Of a stretch of DNA of 64,000 nucleotides, positions 20,114-28,623 are shown piece after piece; position 1 is the stretch's first letter; the number at the start of each line of letters is the position of its first letter. Origin of the DNA: an uncultured Candidatus Competibacteraceae bacterium. Lineage in GTDB: Bacteria; Pseudomonadota; Gammaproteobacteria; Competibacterales; Competibacteraceae. The position numbers and the translations under genes were made by a program. The notes under the pieces were generated by a model. It did no database searches and was not told where the DNA came from. It saw only the letters and a program-made list of their open reading frames with translations. The stretch lies in NCBI GenBank assembly GCA_903879705.1, contig CAIRMO010000109.1, positions 39,278 to 103,277 of the forward strand, given 5' to 3'.

Positions 20114-21181
20114 ATGTCCAGCACAGAAGCGACCCCCGCCAGTCATCCCACCCTGAATGAACGGACTCAGCACTTGTTGAAAGCGCTGGTGGAGCGCTAT
20201 ATCCGCGACGGCCAACCGGTCGGGTCGCGGACCTTGGCGCGAGACACCGGGCTGGATTTGAGTCCGGCCACAGTGCGTAACGTAATGGCGGATCTGGAGG
20301 AATTTGGCTATCTCCGCGCCCCGCATACTTCGGCTGGCCGGGTGCCGACCGTGCGCGGCTACCGGTTTTTCGTCGACGCCTTGCTGAATTTGCAGCCGCT
20401 GGACGAACAGGCCATTGAAAGCCTGCGGCGCCGGATTGATCAGCCCGTGCAAAACAGCACCGAACTGGCCCGGTCAGTTTCCGATCTGCTGTCCGGCGTC
20501 ACCCATCTGGCGGGCGTGGTCATGCTGCCACGGCGCAAGGTGATTACTTTGCGGCATGTCGAATTTCTCCCGCTGTCTGAAAATCGGGTGCTGGTGATCC
20601 TGGTGCTGAACAATCAGGAGGTGCAGAACCGGATTATCCAGACCCGCCGGCCCTATAACGCCACTGAATTGCAACAGGCCGCCAATTATCTGAATGCTCA
20701 GTTTACCGGCAAGAATCTCCAGCAAGTGCGGGAAGCCTTGCTCTGCGATTTGCGCGAGACCCGCGACAGCCTCGACCGGTTAATGCAGACCGTGGTCGAT
20801 ATGGCGGAACAGACCTTTGAACTTGAGACGGAAGGTCAAGATTATGTAGTGGCGGGTCAGACCCATTTGATGCAATGCACTGACTTGTCCGATCTCGATA
20901 AACTCCGGCAATTATTCAACGCCTTCAACCATAAGCGTGATTTACTGCACTTGTTCGATCAATCTCTGCACGCTGATGGGGTGCAAATTTTTATCGGCGA
21001 GGAATCCGGCTTTGAGGCGCTGAAAGGCTGTAGCGTAGTGACTGCGCCCTATACCGTTGAAGGGCAGGTTTTAGGGGTACTGGGCGTGATCGGCCCTACC
21101 CGGATGGCTTATGACCGGGTGATTCCAGTGGTAGATGTAACTGCCCGGTTGTTGGCCGCGGCGCTAAACAATCGGGAATAA
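20114..21181 (+). CDS. hrcA: Heat-inducible transcription repressor HrcA
   Basis: 355 aa. HrcA binds CIRCE operators and represses groE and dnaK operons. The winged-helix N-terminus (TLNERTQHLLKALVERYI, then VGSRTLARDTGLDLSPATVRN) and the GAF-like middle are typical, and it ends in the usual VTARLLAAALN. It is not followed by grpE-dnaK-dnaJ as in many bacteria. Its last 73 bp overlap, tail to tail, the minus-strand PurA-like gene. No CIRCE element was seen in the 120 bp upstream. Confidence 0.95.
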   Translation: MSSTEATPASHPTLNERTQHLLKALVERYIRDGQPVGSRTLARDTGLDLSPATVRNVMADLEEFGYLRAPHTSAGRVPTVRGYRFFVDALLNLQPLDEQAIESLRRRIDQPVQNSTELARSVSDLLSGVTHLAGVVMLPRRKVITLRHVEFLPLSENRVLVILVLNNQEVQNRIIQTRRPYNATELQQAANYLNAQFTGKNLQQVREALLCDLRETRDSLDRLMQTVVDMAEQTFELETEGQDYVVAGQTHLMQCTDLSDLDKLRQLFNAFNHKRDLLHLFDQSLHADGVQIFIGEESGFEALKGCSVVTAPYTVEGQVLGVLGVIGPTRMAYDRVIPVVDVTARLLAAALNNRE

Positions 21182-22347
21182 CCGCAAGGCAAGCCCGTTA
21201 CTTTCGTCGCCATCGCCAGAAATGGCTCCGGCCAATCCTGGCGACGACTGCCTTGACGGTAATAAATCACCGGCGCATCGCCGAGTTGATCCAGACAGGT
21301 CACTCGCAGTTGGGCACTGACCGCCAGCGCCGGGAACCGCCGGACCTCAGCCAGATCACCCGCCATCGCCTGTCCAAGCCCATCCAGATCGAGCCAGCCG
21401 AACCGCAGTGTGCCCTGATAGGCGTTAGGCCGATTGGTGGCATCGTCGATGCCGGGATAGGGTTGATCCGGCAGTTCGTGCGGCAGCGGCCCAACGCCGT
21501 GGCGAGTCAAATAGGCCCGGGTCACATAGCTCACCTCCAGCCGTTCCAGACCCAGTTCATCCGCCAGTTCCAGGACGTTGCACAGTCCGGTATTCGACCG
21601 GGTCACATACGGGAAGAAGCCGCGATCCTGATCCAGCAGTAAACCCTGTGCGCCCTCGAACAACATGACTCGCCCCTGCGTCGCGATCCGGGCATCGCTG
21701 AGGGTCACCGCATCCAGAAAGCGACCGACATCCTCGACGAAATGGGCCAGCACCGCCTCGGACTGGAACAAATCGCCATTCTCAAGGTAAGCCTCGCCGT
21801 ATCCCAGTCGGGCTAAGCGGGCCGGCGCGTAATCGAAGCGAATCGCGTCCAGACGGTCGGTTAGCGCCGGATCGCGCAGATCGCGGACGGTCAGGGCATA
21901 GCGGGGCATGAGGTTACGCTCGAGGGTCTCGCCGAACCCGATGCCGCAGCTGCCATGCCGACCGTGGCCCCGCGCCCGCTCGACGATCTGGTTGATCAAC
22001 ATGTCGTAGGGGGTCGTGACCGGACTGGCGGGATCGACCAACACCACCGGCTTGATCCCCAGCGCCGCCAGCACCGTCTGCTCTTTCAGAAACAGGATAG
22101 GGTGAGCAACGAACCAGCGTGACAGAAAGGTGGCGGCTCCGGCGAACGCGCCACTGCCGACATGGCTGAATACATGGCGGCGACCGTCCGGGGCGATCAC
22201 CGTATGCCCGGCCTGCGCCCCGCCATTAAAGCGGATCACGATCCCGTCGCCACCGGTGGCCGCCGCATAACCGGCGACCACTTGGCCCTTGCCCTCATCG
22301 CCAAACTGGGCACCGATCACGACCCTGGCGGTTGACGGTGATCCCAT
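21109..22347 (-). CDS. Divergent adenylosuccinate synthetase (PurA-like)
   Basis: 412 aa. PurA-family signatures are clear: the P-loop-like GAQFGDEGKGQVV with the catalytic Asp17, GGAQAGHT with the catalytic His48, EGAQGLLLDQDRG, PYVTRSNTG, and YLTRHGVGPLPHEL. Departures from housekeeping PurA: GDEGKGK becomes GDEGKGQ; the IMP-contacting TTGRGIGPAYEDK stretch is replaced by GRHGSCGIGFGETLERN; the C-terminal GTP-base region is altered (VTCLDQL for TKLDVL). So it probably still ligates Asp (or an analogue) to a purine-like nucleotide using GTP, but the substrate may differ. It is the last gene of an operon with VWA and J-domain proteins, starting within the VWA stop codon (TGATG). The C-terminus overlaps hrcA antisense by 73 bp and may be a secondary extension. 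Confidence 0.85.
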   Translation of the reverse strand: MGSPSTARVVIGAQFGDEGKGQVVAGYAAATGGDGIVIRFNGGAQAGHTVIAPDGRRHVFSHVGSGAFAGAATFLSRWFVAHPILFLKEQTVLAALGIKPVVLVDPASPVTTPYDMLINQIVERARGHGRHGSCGIGFGETLERNLMPRYALTVRDLRDPALTDRLDAIRFDYAPARLARLGYGEAYLENGDLFQSEAVLAHFVEDVGRFLDAVTLSDARIATQGRVMLFEGAQGLLLDQDRGFFPYVTRSNTGLCNVLELADELGLERLEVSYVTRAYLTRHGVGPLPHELPDQPYPGIDDATNRPNAYQGTLRFGWLDLDGLGQAMAGDLAEVRRFPALAVSAQLRVTCLDQLGDAPVIYYRQGSRRQDWPEPFLAMATKVTGLPCGYSRLFSAAANNRAVTSTTGITRS

Positions 22348-23261
22348 CAGAATCGCACCACGCCGGGGCTGGGTTTGGGAGCCGGTGTCAACGCCCCGAC
22401 CGCCCGCCGCACCACCGCCGCCGTATCCTTGCCCCAGCTTTTCGCCACTGCGTCCCGGTCGCGCCCTTCGTTGACCTCAATCGCTGACACGATCACCTCG
22501 GCCAGCCGGGTGTGATCGGCCAGACCAATCACCCGCTGCCCCAGCAAATCGGTCCAGCGGTCGCGCACCCCAGTCGGATCGCTGCGGGCGTGCGATCCCT
22601 CCTCGACGATGACGTGAAAGACGTGATAACGACGACTGACCAGCGTTAATAACTCACTGGACTCGAAATCCCGCGCTTCACGGTCGCCCAGCACCCGGGC
22701 GATGCCATCCGCCGGTAAATCCAACGGCGGCTCTTCATCGCCGACCGTGAACAAATAGCCCTTTTTGCCGCGTTTCTCGAAACAGTCGGTCGCGGTGTGC
22801 TGGGCGGCGAAGTACCACGGCAGGTTGTAAGACTCGCAGGAGTTACCGCCGCCGCCCTTTTCCAGCCACAGCTTTTCCAGTTGCCGGGCAATGCGGATGT
22901 CGGCTTCAAACTGGGTAGCTTGCAGCGGGGCCTGGTCAAACAGCACATCGCCAATCCCCAGGCACATGATGTGCGGATCGGAAACCGGCTTGCGGGCCAG
23001 AATTTCCTCGACCATCGTGCCCAGTCCTTTGCGGGCCAGGGCATCCGCGATCATGCCCATCGAGCCCGTCACGTCCAGCCCAACGATGATTGCGGTCGAT
23101 TGCGGGTTCAGGTCTGAATCCCGCGATTCACGCATGGCCACTCCAAACGGATTCAACTCCGGATCGATGGTGCGTGCGGCAAACACCGCCGCTGTCGATT
23201 TGCGGGCGGTCGAAGCCGCGTAGGCGCTCCAATCCGCCGGATCCCAACGTGCAGTACCCAT
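22347..23261 (-). CDS. VWA-domain protein of the PurA-like operon
   Basis: 304 aa. A von Willebrand factor A fold with a complete MIDAS start, LDVTGSMG (Asp63-x-Thr65-x-Ser67), and a later acidic LFTVGDEEPP that fits the third metal-binding loop. No signal peptide or membrane segment is seen, so it is cytoplasmic, as in bacterial VWA proteins that pair with chaperones or ATPases. It starts 17 bp after the J-domain gene and its stop overlaps the PurA-like start by 1 nt, indicating translational coupling. Function is unknown; a metal-dependent scaffold joining the J-domain protein and the PurA-like enzyme is an inference. Confidence 0.85.
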   Translation of the reverse strand: MGTARWDPADWSAYAASTARKSTAAVFAARTIDPELNPFGVAMRESRDSDLNPQSTAIIVGLDVTGSMGMIADALARKGLGTMVEEILARKPVSDPHIMCLGIGDVLFDQAPLQATQFEADIRIARQLEKLWLEKGGGGNSCESYNLPWYFAAQHTATDCFEKRGKKGYLFTVGDEEPPLDLPADGIARVLGDREARDFESSELLTLVSRRYHVFHVIVEEGSHARSDPTGVRDRWTDLLGQRVIGLADHTRLAEVIVSAIEVNEGRDRDAVAKSWGKDTAAVVRRAVGALTPAPKPSPGVVRF

Positions 23262-23278
23262 AAGATTCTCCTTCCTGA

Positions 23279-24322
23279 TCAGTAAAGGTCATTGACCGAC
23301 ACATCCAGTTTGACGAACCGGGGTTCGCCAAAGCTGGCCTTCAACACCCGGCGTTGCCAGGTTTGATAGTCCTGCACCGGCGATTCGCTGGCGGGCAACC
23401 GCAACCAGTCCAGCATCGCGGGCGGTGCCGCTTTATCCCGCGCCAACCGCGCCCCGCTGACATCGCCCAGCAGCGCCCGACCTACCGCGCGCACCAGTTC
23501 CAGATCGGTGCGGATGTCGCCACGTTTGCGGTTCATTACCTCGAACGGCGCGTATTGCACGGTCATGGCCGGGGCGGCCCGCATCGGTTGCCCGTGCCGG
23601 ACCGTGTACCACCAACCACCGAGCAGAGCGCTGCTATGGCGCGGCGGCGAGATAAAGACGGTATCCGTCAGGATCGCGTTGTGGGCGAGCTTTGCGTAGT
23701 CCAGATAGCACACCAGGTTCAGCAGCGAACTGATGATCCAGGCGACATGACGGGCCTCCATCGTGCCGTTGCCATGCTCTAGCACGTCGGCCAGCAGCAG
23801 TAAATCCGGGGCTTTCCGCATCACCAGCGCCAAGCGATCGGCAGTCTCGAAGCGGGCGGCGCTGTCCGGCAAGCCAGGCTGGAGTTGCGTTGCCATCCGC
23901 CCATTGGCGAACCGCAGCCCGGCCATGGCGTCCAGCCCGTTCTGAAACAGGTCGGCATGGTGCTTTTCCACCAGCCAGGTGACGGTCGCGGGACCGATGA
24001 ACAGTTGACCCAGCTCAAACGTGCGCTCCCGCAGGTAACGAATCTCATAACGGGTTCCGTCGCTGCCGCGCAAGGTCAGTAACCCCGGGGTCTGCCACAC
24101 GCCATTGCGCAGTTTCCGCTCCGCCGCTTCATACAGCCGGCTCAGGTGCTGAAACACGACTGTGGCGTCGGGGTGCGAACAGCGATCCGGGTGCCAAAGT
24201 GCAACCAGGGTCCGAAATTCGCGCTGGGCCTGCTCCGCAACGCCGCTAAACAGGCGCTCCGGGATCGATAGTGGAATGGCGAGCAGGGTTTCTGCCGATA
24301 ACATAGCGATGTCGTGGTTCAT
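23279..24322 (-). CDS. J-domain protein with kinase-like (probably inactive) C-terminal domain
   Basis: 347 aa from the ATG at 24322, which has GGAGG 5 nt upstream. The N-terminus (about 8-72) is a J-domain: the HPD motif is at 44-46 (ALWHPDR), flanked by amphipathic helices. The rest resembles a protein-kinase fold: a helix followed by LAHNAILTDTVFI in the place of the catalytic loop, ALLGGWWY in the place of DFG, and YAPFEVMNRKRGDIRTDLELVRAVGRALLGD resembling the APE-to-helix-F region. The catalytic-loop and DFG aspartates are missing, so I infer a pseudokinase that binds rather than phosphorylates. It is the first gene of the VWA/PurA-like operon and divergent from an NrtR-type regulator. 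The kinase-fold call is moderate; the J-domain call is strong. Confidence 0.8.
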   Translation of the reverse strand: MNHDIAMLSAETLLAIPLSIPERLFSGVAEQAQREFRTLVALWHPDRCSHPDATVVFQHLSRLYEAAERKLRNGVWQTPGLLTLRGSDGTRYEIRYLRERTFELGQLFIGPATVTWLVEKHHADLFQNGLDAMAGLRFANGRMATQLQPGLPDSAARFETADRLALVMRKAPDLLLLADVLEHGNGTMEARHVAWIISSLLNLVCYLDYAKLAHNAILTDTVFISPPRHSSALLGGWWYTVRHGQPMRAAPAMTVQYAPFEVMNRKRGDIRTDLELVRAVGRALLGDVSGARLARDKAAPPAMLDWLRLPASESPVQDYQTWQRRVLKASFGEPRFVKLDVSVNDLY

Positions 24323-24354
24323 GGCAACCTCCATGAGCAGCGAGTCTAACCTAG

Positions 24355-24375
24355 TTAATTGTTTATTGCAAGTAA
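24355..24375. promoter_or_regulatory. Candidate operator 1 in the NrtR / J-domain intergenic region
   Basis: TTAATTG-7nt-CAAGTAA is an inverted repeat with 6 of 7 arm bases matching, in the A+T-rich 145-bp divergent spacer. NrtR regulators usually control the operon divergent from them. The true NrtR box has not been determined here. Confidence 0.35.
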
Positions 24376-24426
24376 CATTTAAATTATTTTTTCGTAGACC
24401 TGACAAAGTGATTTCGCTACTATGCC

Positions 24427-24441
24427 AACAAGTTATTTGTT
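24427..24441. promoter_or_regulatory. Candidate operator 2 in the NrtR / J-domain intergenic region
   Basis: AACAA-gttat-TTGTT is a perfect 5-bp inverted repeat, 27 bp upstream of the regulator start. It could be an autoregulatory site. This rests on symmetry only. Confidence 0.3.
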
Positions 24442-24467
24442 AGTCGCATCAAAGCGGAGCGCGGCGG

Positions 24468-25127
24468 ATGGAGCAGACTGATCAGCAACCGTGGGTCATG
24501 GTGGATACAGCGTTATTCACCATTCTGGAGGAACGCCTGTGTCTGCTGCTGGCGCGGCGGCAAGAACCGCCATTCGAGGGCGTTCCGGCCCTGCCCGGCG
24601 GGTTTGTCCATGTTGAAGAAGATATGGATACGACTATGGCGGCGCGGCGGGTGATTCGCGGCAAGCTGGGGATCGATGCCCCCTATCTGGAGCAGTTATT
24701 TACCTTTTCCGGCCCCGCCCGCGATCCCCGGGGCTGGTCAATCAGCGTGGCCTATTACGCGCTGATTCCCGCCGCCCTGCTGAGTCAGAGCCAAGCCGTT
24801 GAGGCGGTTCCGGTGGAGGCCTTACCGGGATTGCCTTTCGATCATCCGCAGATCGTCGCCAAGGCCATCGAGCGGCTGCGTGGCAAGGCGACCTATTCGT
24901 CGTTGCCCGCGTTTTTGTTGCCGGGGGAGTTCACCATGAATGATCTGCACCGTATTTATCAGCAGACCATCGGGACGCGGCTGGATCAGGCGTCGTTCCG
25001 GCACAAGATTCTGGAGCAGGACATCATCGAACCGATTCCGAACCGGTTCCGGGGTGGGGCGCATCGTCCGGCCCGGTTGTATCGGTTGACCCGCCGGGTG
25101 CTGACGTCGTTTGAGCGGAAGATCTAG
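24468..25127 (+). CDS. NrtR-type NUDIX-related transcriptional regulator
   Basis: 219 aa. The N-terminal NUDIX-like domain has PGGFVHVEEDMDT...RRVIRGKLGI; the REUXEE glutamates of a working NUDIX box are absent, so it is probably not a hydrolase. The C-terminal winged helix is the NrtR type (LLPGEFTMNDLHRIYQQTIG, then RGGAHRPARLYRLT). In characterised NrtR proteins the NUDIX domain binds ADP-ribose or NAD metabolites and releases DNA, controlling NAD synthesis genes. Here the regulator is divergent from the J-domain/VWA/PurA-like operon, which it probably controls. The start is preceded by AGCGGAGCG. Confidence 0.87.
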   Translation: MEQTDQQPWVMVDTALFTILEERLCLLLARRQEPPFEGVPALPGGFVHVEEDMDTTMAARRVIRGKLGIDAPYLEQLFTFSGPARDPRGWSISVAYYALIPAALLSQSQAVEAVPVEALPGLPFDHPQIVAKAIERLRGKATYSSLPAFLLPGEFTMNDLHRIYQQTIGTRLDQASFRHKILEQDIIEPIPNRFRGGAHRPARLYRLTRRVLTSFERKI

Positions 25128-25152
25128 ATAGCGTCTGAACGAAAAGGAGGCC

Positions 25153-25180
25153 GGGCGGGTTAGCGAAGCGTAACCCGCCC
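25153..25180. repeat. GGGCGGGTTA..TAACCCGCCC hairpin
   Basis: A perfect 10-bp stem with the loop GCGAAGCG, 25 bp after the NrtR-type gene. There is no T-run. This resembles REP-like intergenic hairpins seen in many proteobacteria, and could also act as a weak terminator. Confidence 0.6.
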
Positions 25181-25270
25181 TATGCGGTACTGATAGTTCA
25201 CAGTGCGGCGGCAAGGATTGTCAGCAAGATGACAAGCAGGGCGATGGGATTCGACCGTCAGCGCTATTGC

Positions 25271-25399
25271 TTATACCGTTTCCCGATAGATTTTATCTTT
25301 TTCAGGTCAAAAACAATCCCGTTCGTCATACTCGCATTCGCGGGTATGACACGGAACCCGGGAGATCTAAATGCGGAAACCTACTGGAAATTGGTATTA
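25271..25399 (+). mobile_element. MITE-like element, full copy 1 (TTATACC..GGTATTA)
   Basis: About 129 bp shared with 30417-30543. The ends are imperfect inverted repeats: TTATACCGTTTCCCGATAG against TAATACCAATTTCCAGTAG (13 of 19). The inside carries a hairpin around ATTC (CATACTCGC..GCGGGTATG; a perfect 10-bp stem in the family consensus). There is no coding capacity. Its right terminus supplies the stop codon of the small Cys-rich gene at 25397. Confidence 0.75.
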
Positions 25400-25555
25400 C
25401 TTCGCCGGCTTGCCAGGAGGCCCGGCGGGAGTGGCCGATGGTTTTGGCGAATCTTCTTCCTTGCGGTGATTACCAATCACGCCTTTCAGGGGGCAGATGG
25501 AAAATACCGGACATTTGTTACAGCCGGCGACGATGGCAACAGGACAAAGGGTCAT
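25397..25555 (-). CDS. Small Cys-rich protein (52 aa)
   Basis: The ATG at 25555 is preceded by GGAG at 7 nt. The peptide starts MTLCPVAIVAGCNKCPVFSI and continues CPLKGVIGNH, with four Cys (4, 12, 15, 21) in a C-x7-C-x2-C-x5-C pattern, then a Pro/Lys-rich tail. I recognise this as resembling a small conserved Cys-rich hypothetical family; the four Cys could bind zinc or an iron-sulfur cluster. Its TAA stop is formed by the terminal bases of the MITE-like element, so the tail may have been altered by the insertion. The following 165 bp up to ahpF show nothing else. Confidence 0.7.
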   Translation of the reverse strand: MTLCPVAIVAGCNKCPVFSICPLKGVIGNHRKEEDSPKPSATPAGPPGKPAK

Positions 25556-25720
25556 TGGAATGCTCCAGTGGGGTAAATGAAGTCAGCCTGAGCGGTTAAT
25601 CATGTGAACCCGGATACTAACTGCTTTTTTCGGATTTTTGATGTCGTACTCTCCAATATTAATAAAGGGTATTGGCCTCCAGTTTTAAAAATTTCCTTTT
25701 TACCGGGAAGCCCGCGGGAC

Positions 25721-27274
25721 TCAGGCCGGCCCTGAGGTGCGAATCAGATGATCGAAGGCCGACAGCGACGCCTTCGCTCCTTCGCCCATCGCGATGATGA
25801 TCTGCTTGTACGGCACCGTGGTGCAATCGCCGGCGGCGAATACGCCGGGTACTGAGGTATGGCCCTTGGCATCAATAACGATCTCACCGAACCGGGTCAG
25901 TTCGATCGTGCCTTTCAGGAAATCGGTGTTCGGCAGCAGGCCGATCTGGACAAAGATCCCTTCGAGTTCCACCCAGTGCGTTTCGCCCGATGCCCGATCC
26001 TGGTACATCAGGCCACTGACCTTATCCTTACCGGTCACTTCGGTGGTCTGCGCGTTCTTGATCACCGTGGCGTTGGGCAGGCTATGGAGCTTCTTTTGCA
26101 GCACCGCGTCAGCACGCAGATCATCGGCAAATTCCAGCAGCGTGACGTGGCTAACGATGCCGGCCAGGTCAATCGCGGCTTCGACACCCGAATTGCCGCC
26201 GCCAATCACCGCTACCCGCTTGCCCTTGAACAGCGGGCCGTCACAGTGTGGACAGAAGGCCACGCCCTTGCCCATAAAGGCCTTTTCGCCGGGTATGTTC
26301 ATTTGCCGCCAGCGTGCGCCGGTGGCGAGGATGACCGTTTTCGCCTTCAGCACGGCACCGTTCTCAAGCTGCACTTCGGCCAGGTTGCCGGGTACGATCT
26401 TCGCGGCGCGCTGATGGTTCATCACGTCAACGTCGTACTGCTTGACGTGCTCCTCGAGCGCCATCACCAGCTTCGGTCCTTCAGTTTTCTTGACCGAGAT
26501 GAAGTTTTCGATACCCAGCGTATCCATCACCTGGCCACCGAACCGTTCAGCGACGATGCCGGTGCGGATACCCTTGCGTGCGGCATAGATCGCCGCCGCC
26601 GCCCCAGCCGGTCCACCGCCGACCACAAGGATATCGAAAGGCTCCTTGGCCGACAGCTTCTGTGCATCGTGCGCCGCCGCGCCGGTGTCAACTTTCGCCA
26701 GGATTTCGGCCAGTTCCATGCGCCCTTGGCCGAAGATCTGACCATTCAGGAAGATCATCGGCACCGCCATGACCTTGCGTTCATCGACTTCCTGCGGAAA
26801 CAGCGCACCGTCGATCATGGTATGGCGGATGTGGGGATTAAGCACCGCCATCAGGTTCAGCGCCTGCACCACTTCCGGGCAGTTGTTGCAAGACAGCGAA
26901 ATGTAGGTCTCGAAGTGGAATTCGCCTTCGAGGTGGCGGATCTGCTCGATGACCTCGGCTTCGACCTTGGGCGGATGACCGCCCACCTGTAGCAGTGCAA
27001 GAATCAGCGAGGTGAATTCATGACCCATCGGCAGGCCGGCAAAGCGCACGCCCAGATTGGCACCTTTGCGATTGAGCGAAAAGGACGGCTTGCGTTGGGC
27101 ATCGTCACGCGATTCGGTCAAGGTGATCTGGTCGGTCAGTCCGACGAGATCGTTGAGTAATGCCCGCATTTCCAGCGACTTATCGCCATCGTCCAGCGCA
27201 GCGACGATCTCAATCGGGTGCGTGACTTTTTCCAGATAGGCTTTCAGTTGCGTTTTGATATTAGCGTCGAGCAT
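25721..27274 (-). CDS. ahpF: Alkyl hydroperoxide reductase subunit F
   Basis: 517 aa from the ATG at 27274 (AAGGA 6 nt upstream); E. coli AhpF has 521. An FAD/NADH disulfide reductase that reduces AhpC. The N-terminal tandem thioredoxin-like domain contains CNNCPEV (CxxC), the thioredoxin-reductase-like part has the FAD-binding [15 protein letters not shown], the redox pair CPHCDGPL, the NADH-binding [17 protein letters not shown], and [15 protein letters not shown] near the end. It lies 124 bp downstream of ahpC with a hairpin between them. No OxyR site was identified. Confidence 0.97.
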   Translation of the reverse strand: MLDANIKTQLKAYLEKVTHPIEIVAALDDGDKSLEMRALLNDLVGLTDQITLTESRDDAQRKPSFSLNRKGANLGVRFAGLPMGHEFTSLILALLQVGGHPPKVEAEVIEQIRHLEGEFHFETYISLSCNNCPEVVQALNLMAVLNPHIRHTMIDGALFPQEVDERKVMAVPMIFLNGQIFGQGRMELAEILAKVDTGAAAHDAQKLSAKEPFDILVVGGGPAGAAAAIYAARKGIRTGIVAERFGGQVMDTLGIENFISVKKTEGPKLVMALEEHVKQYDVDVMNHQRAAKIVPGNLAEVQLENGAVLKAKTVILATGARWRQMNIPGEKAFMGKGVAFCPHCDGPLFKGKRVAVIGGGNSGVEAAIDLAGIVSHVTLLEFADDLRADAVLQKKLHSLPNATVIKNAQTTEVTGKDKVSGLMYQDRASGETHWVELEGIFVQIGLLPNTDFLKGTIELTRFGEIVIDAKGHTSVPGVFAAGDCTTVPYKQIIIAMGEGAKASLSAFDHLIRTSGPA

Positions 27275-27330
27275 GGCGGTTCCTTCTGAGAAGAGGGGCT
27301 GTGTCCGCAGCAACGCGGCACACATAACAC

Positions 27331-27351
27331 AAAGCCGGCATCGAGCCGGCT
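27331..27351 (-). terminator. Hairpin between ahpC and ahpF
   Basis: AAGCCGGC-5nt-GCCGGCTT is a perfect 8-bp stem; on the minus strand it is followed only by a weak T-rich stretch. It probably acts as a partial terminator or mRNA stabiliser giving more AhpC than AhpF. Confidence 0.45.
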
Positions 27352-27398
27352 TATAGAGCCAATATTCGGGGCGGAGGTGCCCGGAGGAGCGTGACGAC

Positions 27399-27962
27399 TT
27401 AGATCTTGCCGACCAGATCCAGCGACGGCGCTAAAGTGGCTTCGCCTGGAGTCCACTTGGCGGGGCAAACTTCGCCCGGGTGAGAGGCCACATATTGGGC
27501 CGCCTGCACCTTGCGCAACAATTCCCTGGCGTCACGGCCAATGCCCAGATCATGAATCTCGGCCACCTTGATTTCGCCTTCCGGGTTGATGACAAAGGTG
27601 CCGCGCAGCGCCAGCCCTTCTTCCTCGATCATGACGTCAAAGTTGCGGGTGATGGCGCCGGTCGGGTCACCGATCATCGGATACTGGATCTTCTTGATCG
27701 TATCGGAAGCGTCGTGCCAGGCCTTGTGCGTGAAGTGAGTGTCGGTCGACACCGAATAGCACTCGACGCCCAGCTTATGGAATTCCGGGTATACGTCGGC
27801 CAGGTCGCCGAGTTCGGTCGGGCAGACGAAGGTAAAGTCGGCCGGGTAGAAGAACACGATGGACCACTTGCCGGCCAGGTCGTCGCTGGAAACCGGAACG
27901 AACTTGCCGTTGTGGTAGGCAGTCGCTTTAAACGGCTTGATTTTGCTGTTAATCAGGGACAT
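27399..27962 (-). CDS. ahpC: Alkyl hydroperoxide reductase peroxiredoxin AhpC
   Basis: 187 aa, the same length as E. coli AhpC, from the ATG at 27962 preceded by AGGAG. A typical 2-Cys peroxiredoxin: it begins [20 protein letters not shown], has the peroxidatic Cys in [13 protein letters not shown] (about Cys47), the resolving Cys in EVCPAKW (about 166), and the [10 protein letters not shown] segment. It reduces H2O2 and organic peroxides and is recycled by AhpF downstream. Confidence 0.98.
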   Translation of the reverse strand: MSLINSKIKPFKATAYHNGKFVPVSSDDLAGKWSIVFFYPADFTFVCPTELGDLADVYPEFHKLGVECYSVSTDTHFTHKAWHDASDTIKKIQYPMIGDPTGAITRNFDVMIEEEGLALRGTFVINPEGEIKVAEIHDLGIGRDARELLRKVQAAQYVASHPGEVCPAKWTPGEATLAPSLDLVGKI

Positions 27963-28126
27963 TTCATAATCTCCTGGGGTGGTTGGGAAGGTCTGGGTGA
28001 AACTCGATGGAATGCAGTTTAGGTCCAAGCGCCAGATTGATCTAATCGATTATCCAAAGGCTGCCGATTGCATAACGCTATCAGACCCGCGCTGCACGTC
28101 TGCTCATTGCCAAGCATAGAACATCC

Positions 28127-28519
28127 TCAGGCAACCGCCGGTAGCGGATACAGGTCTTTCTGAAAACCGGTAAGCACCTGGTAAATTTCATCCGGTTTGC
28201 CCAGGTCAGCCATTGCATCCAGAATTGAACCGTCTTTCAGGTTCAGCAATGGCCTCAGCTTGGTTTGGTCGAGTGCTTTCACACCGACGCAAACGTAGTG
28301 GGCCAATACGAAGCTGAGAAAAACCGGTGGGTTGCTATTGAAGATCGTGCTAATCACCGCTATTGCCCGCCCGGCCCGTTCTTCCTGGATTAGCGGTTCC
28401 AGCGCATAGGCAATATGGGCCAGCACGTCGAATAGACCGCTCTTTTCGGTGTTAATGAACTTTCGCATTTTGGCCAGTTGATCCGTGCCAAAGCCCTTTT
28501 CGGCGAATCCTTCCAGCAG
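28127..28519 (-). pseudogene. Type I restriction R subunit (HsdR, EcoEI-type) C-terminal remnant
   Basis: Read on the minus strand from 28519 (directly after an in-frame TAG) the frame gives LLEGFAEKGFGTDQLAKM, then RKFINTEKSGLFDVLAHIAY, and ends near LGKPDEIYQVLTGFQKDLYP. This matches my memory of the EcoEI-R-type C-terminal helical domain of HsdR. The helicase and nuclease parts, hsdM and hsdS are absent. The first ATG is at 28468 (113 aa), but conserved sequence continues upstream, so this is the tail of a lost gene between ahpC and pyrF. Confidence 0.65.
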
Positions 28520-28535
28520 CTACCGGTAGCCGGCA

Positions 28536-28561
28536 ACAAAAACCCGGTTCAGCGCCGGGTT
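28536..28561 (-). terminator. Terminator downstream of pyrF
   Basis: AACCCGG..CCGGGTT (7-bp stem, 7-nt loop) is followed on the minus strand by five T residues, about 63 nt after the pyrF stop. Confidence 0.7.
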
Positions 28562-28623
28562 GGAATTTGCCGCCACGCCAGCATCAACCTGTGACGTGGG
28601 CGATTTTTGTGCAATGGTTTTGC

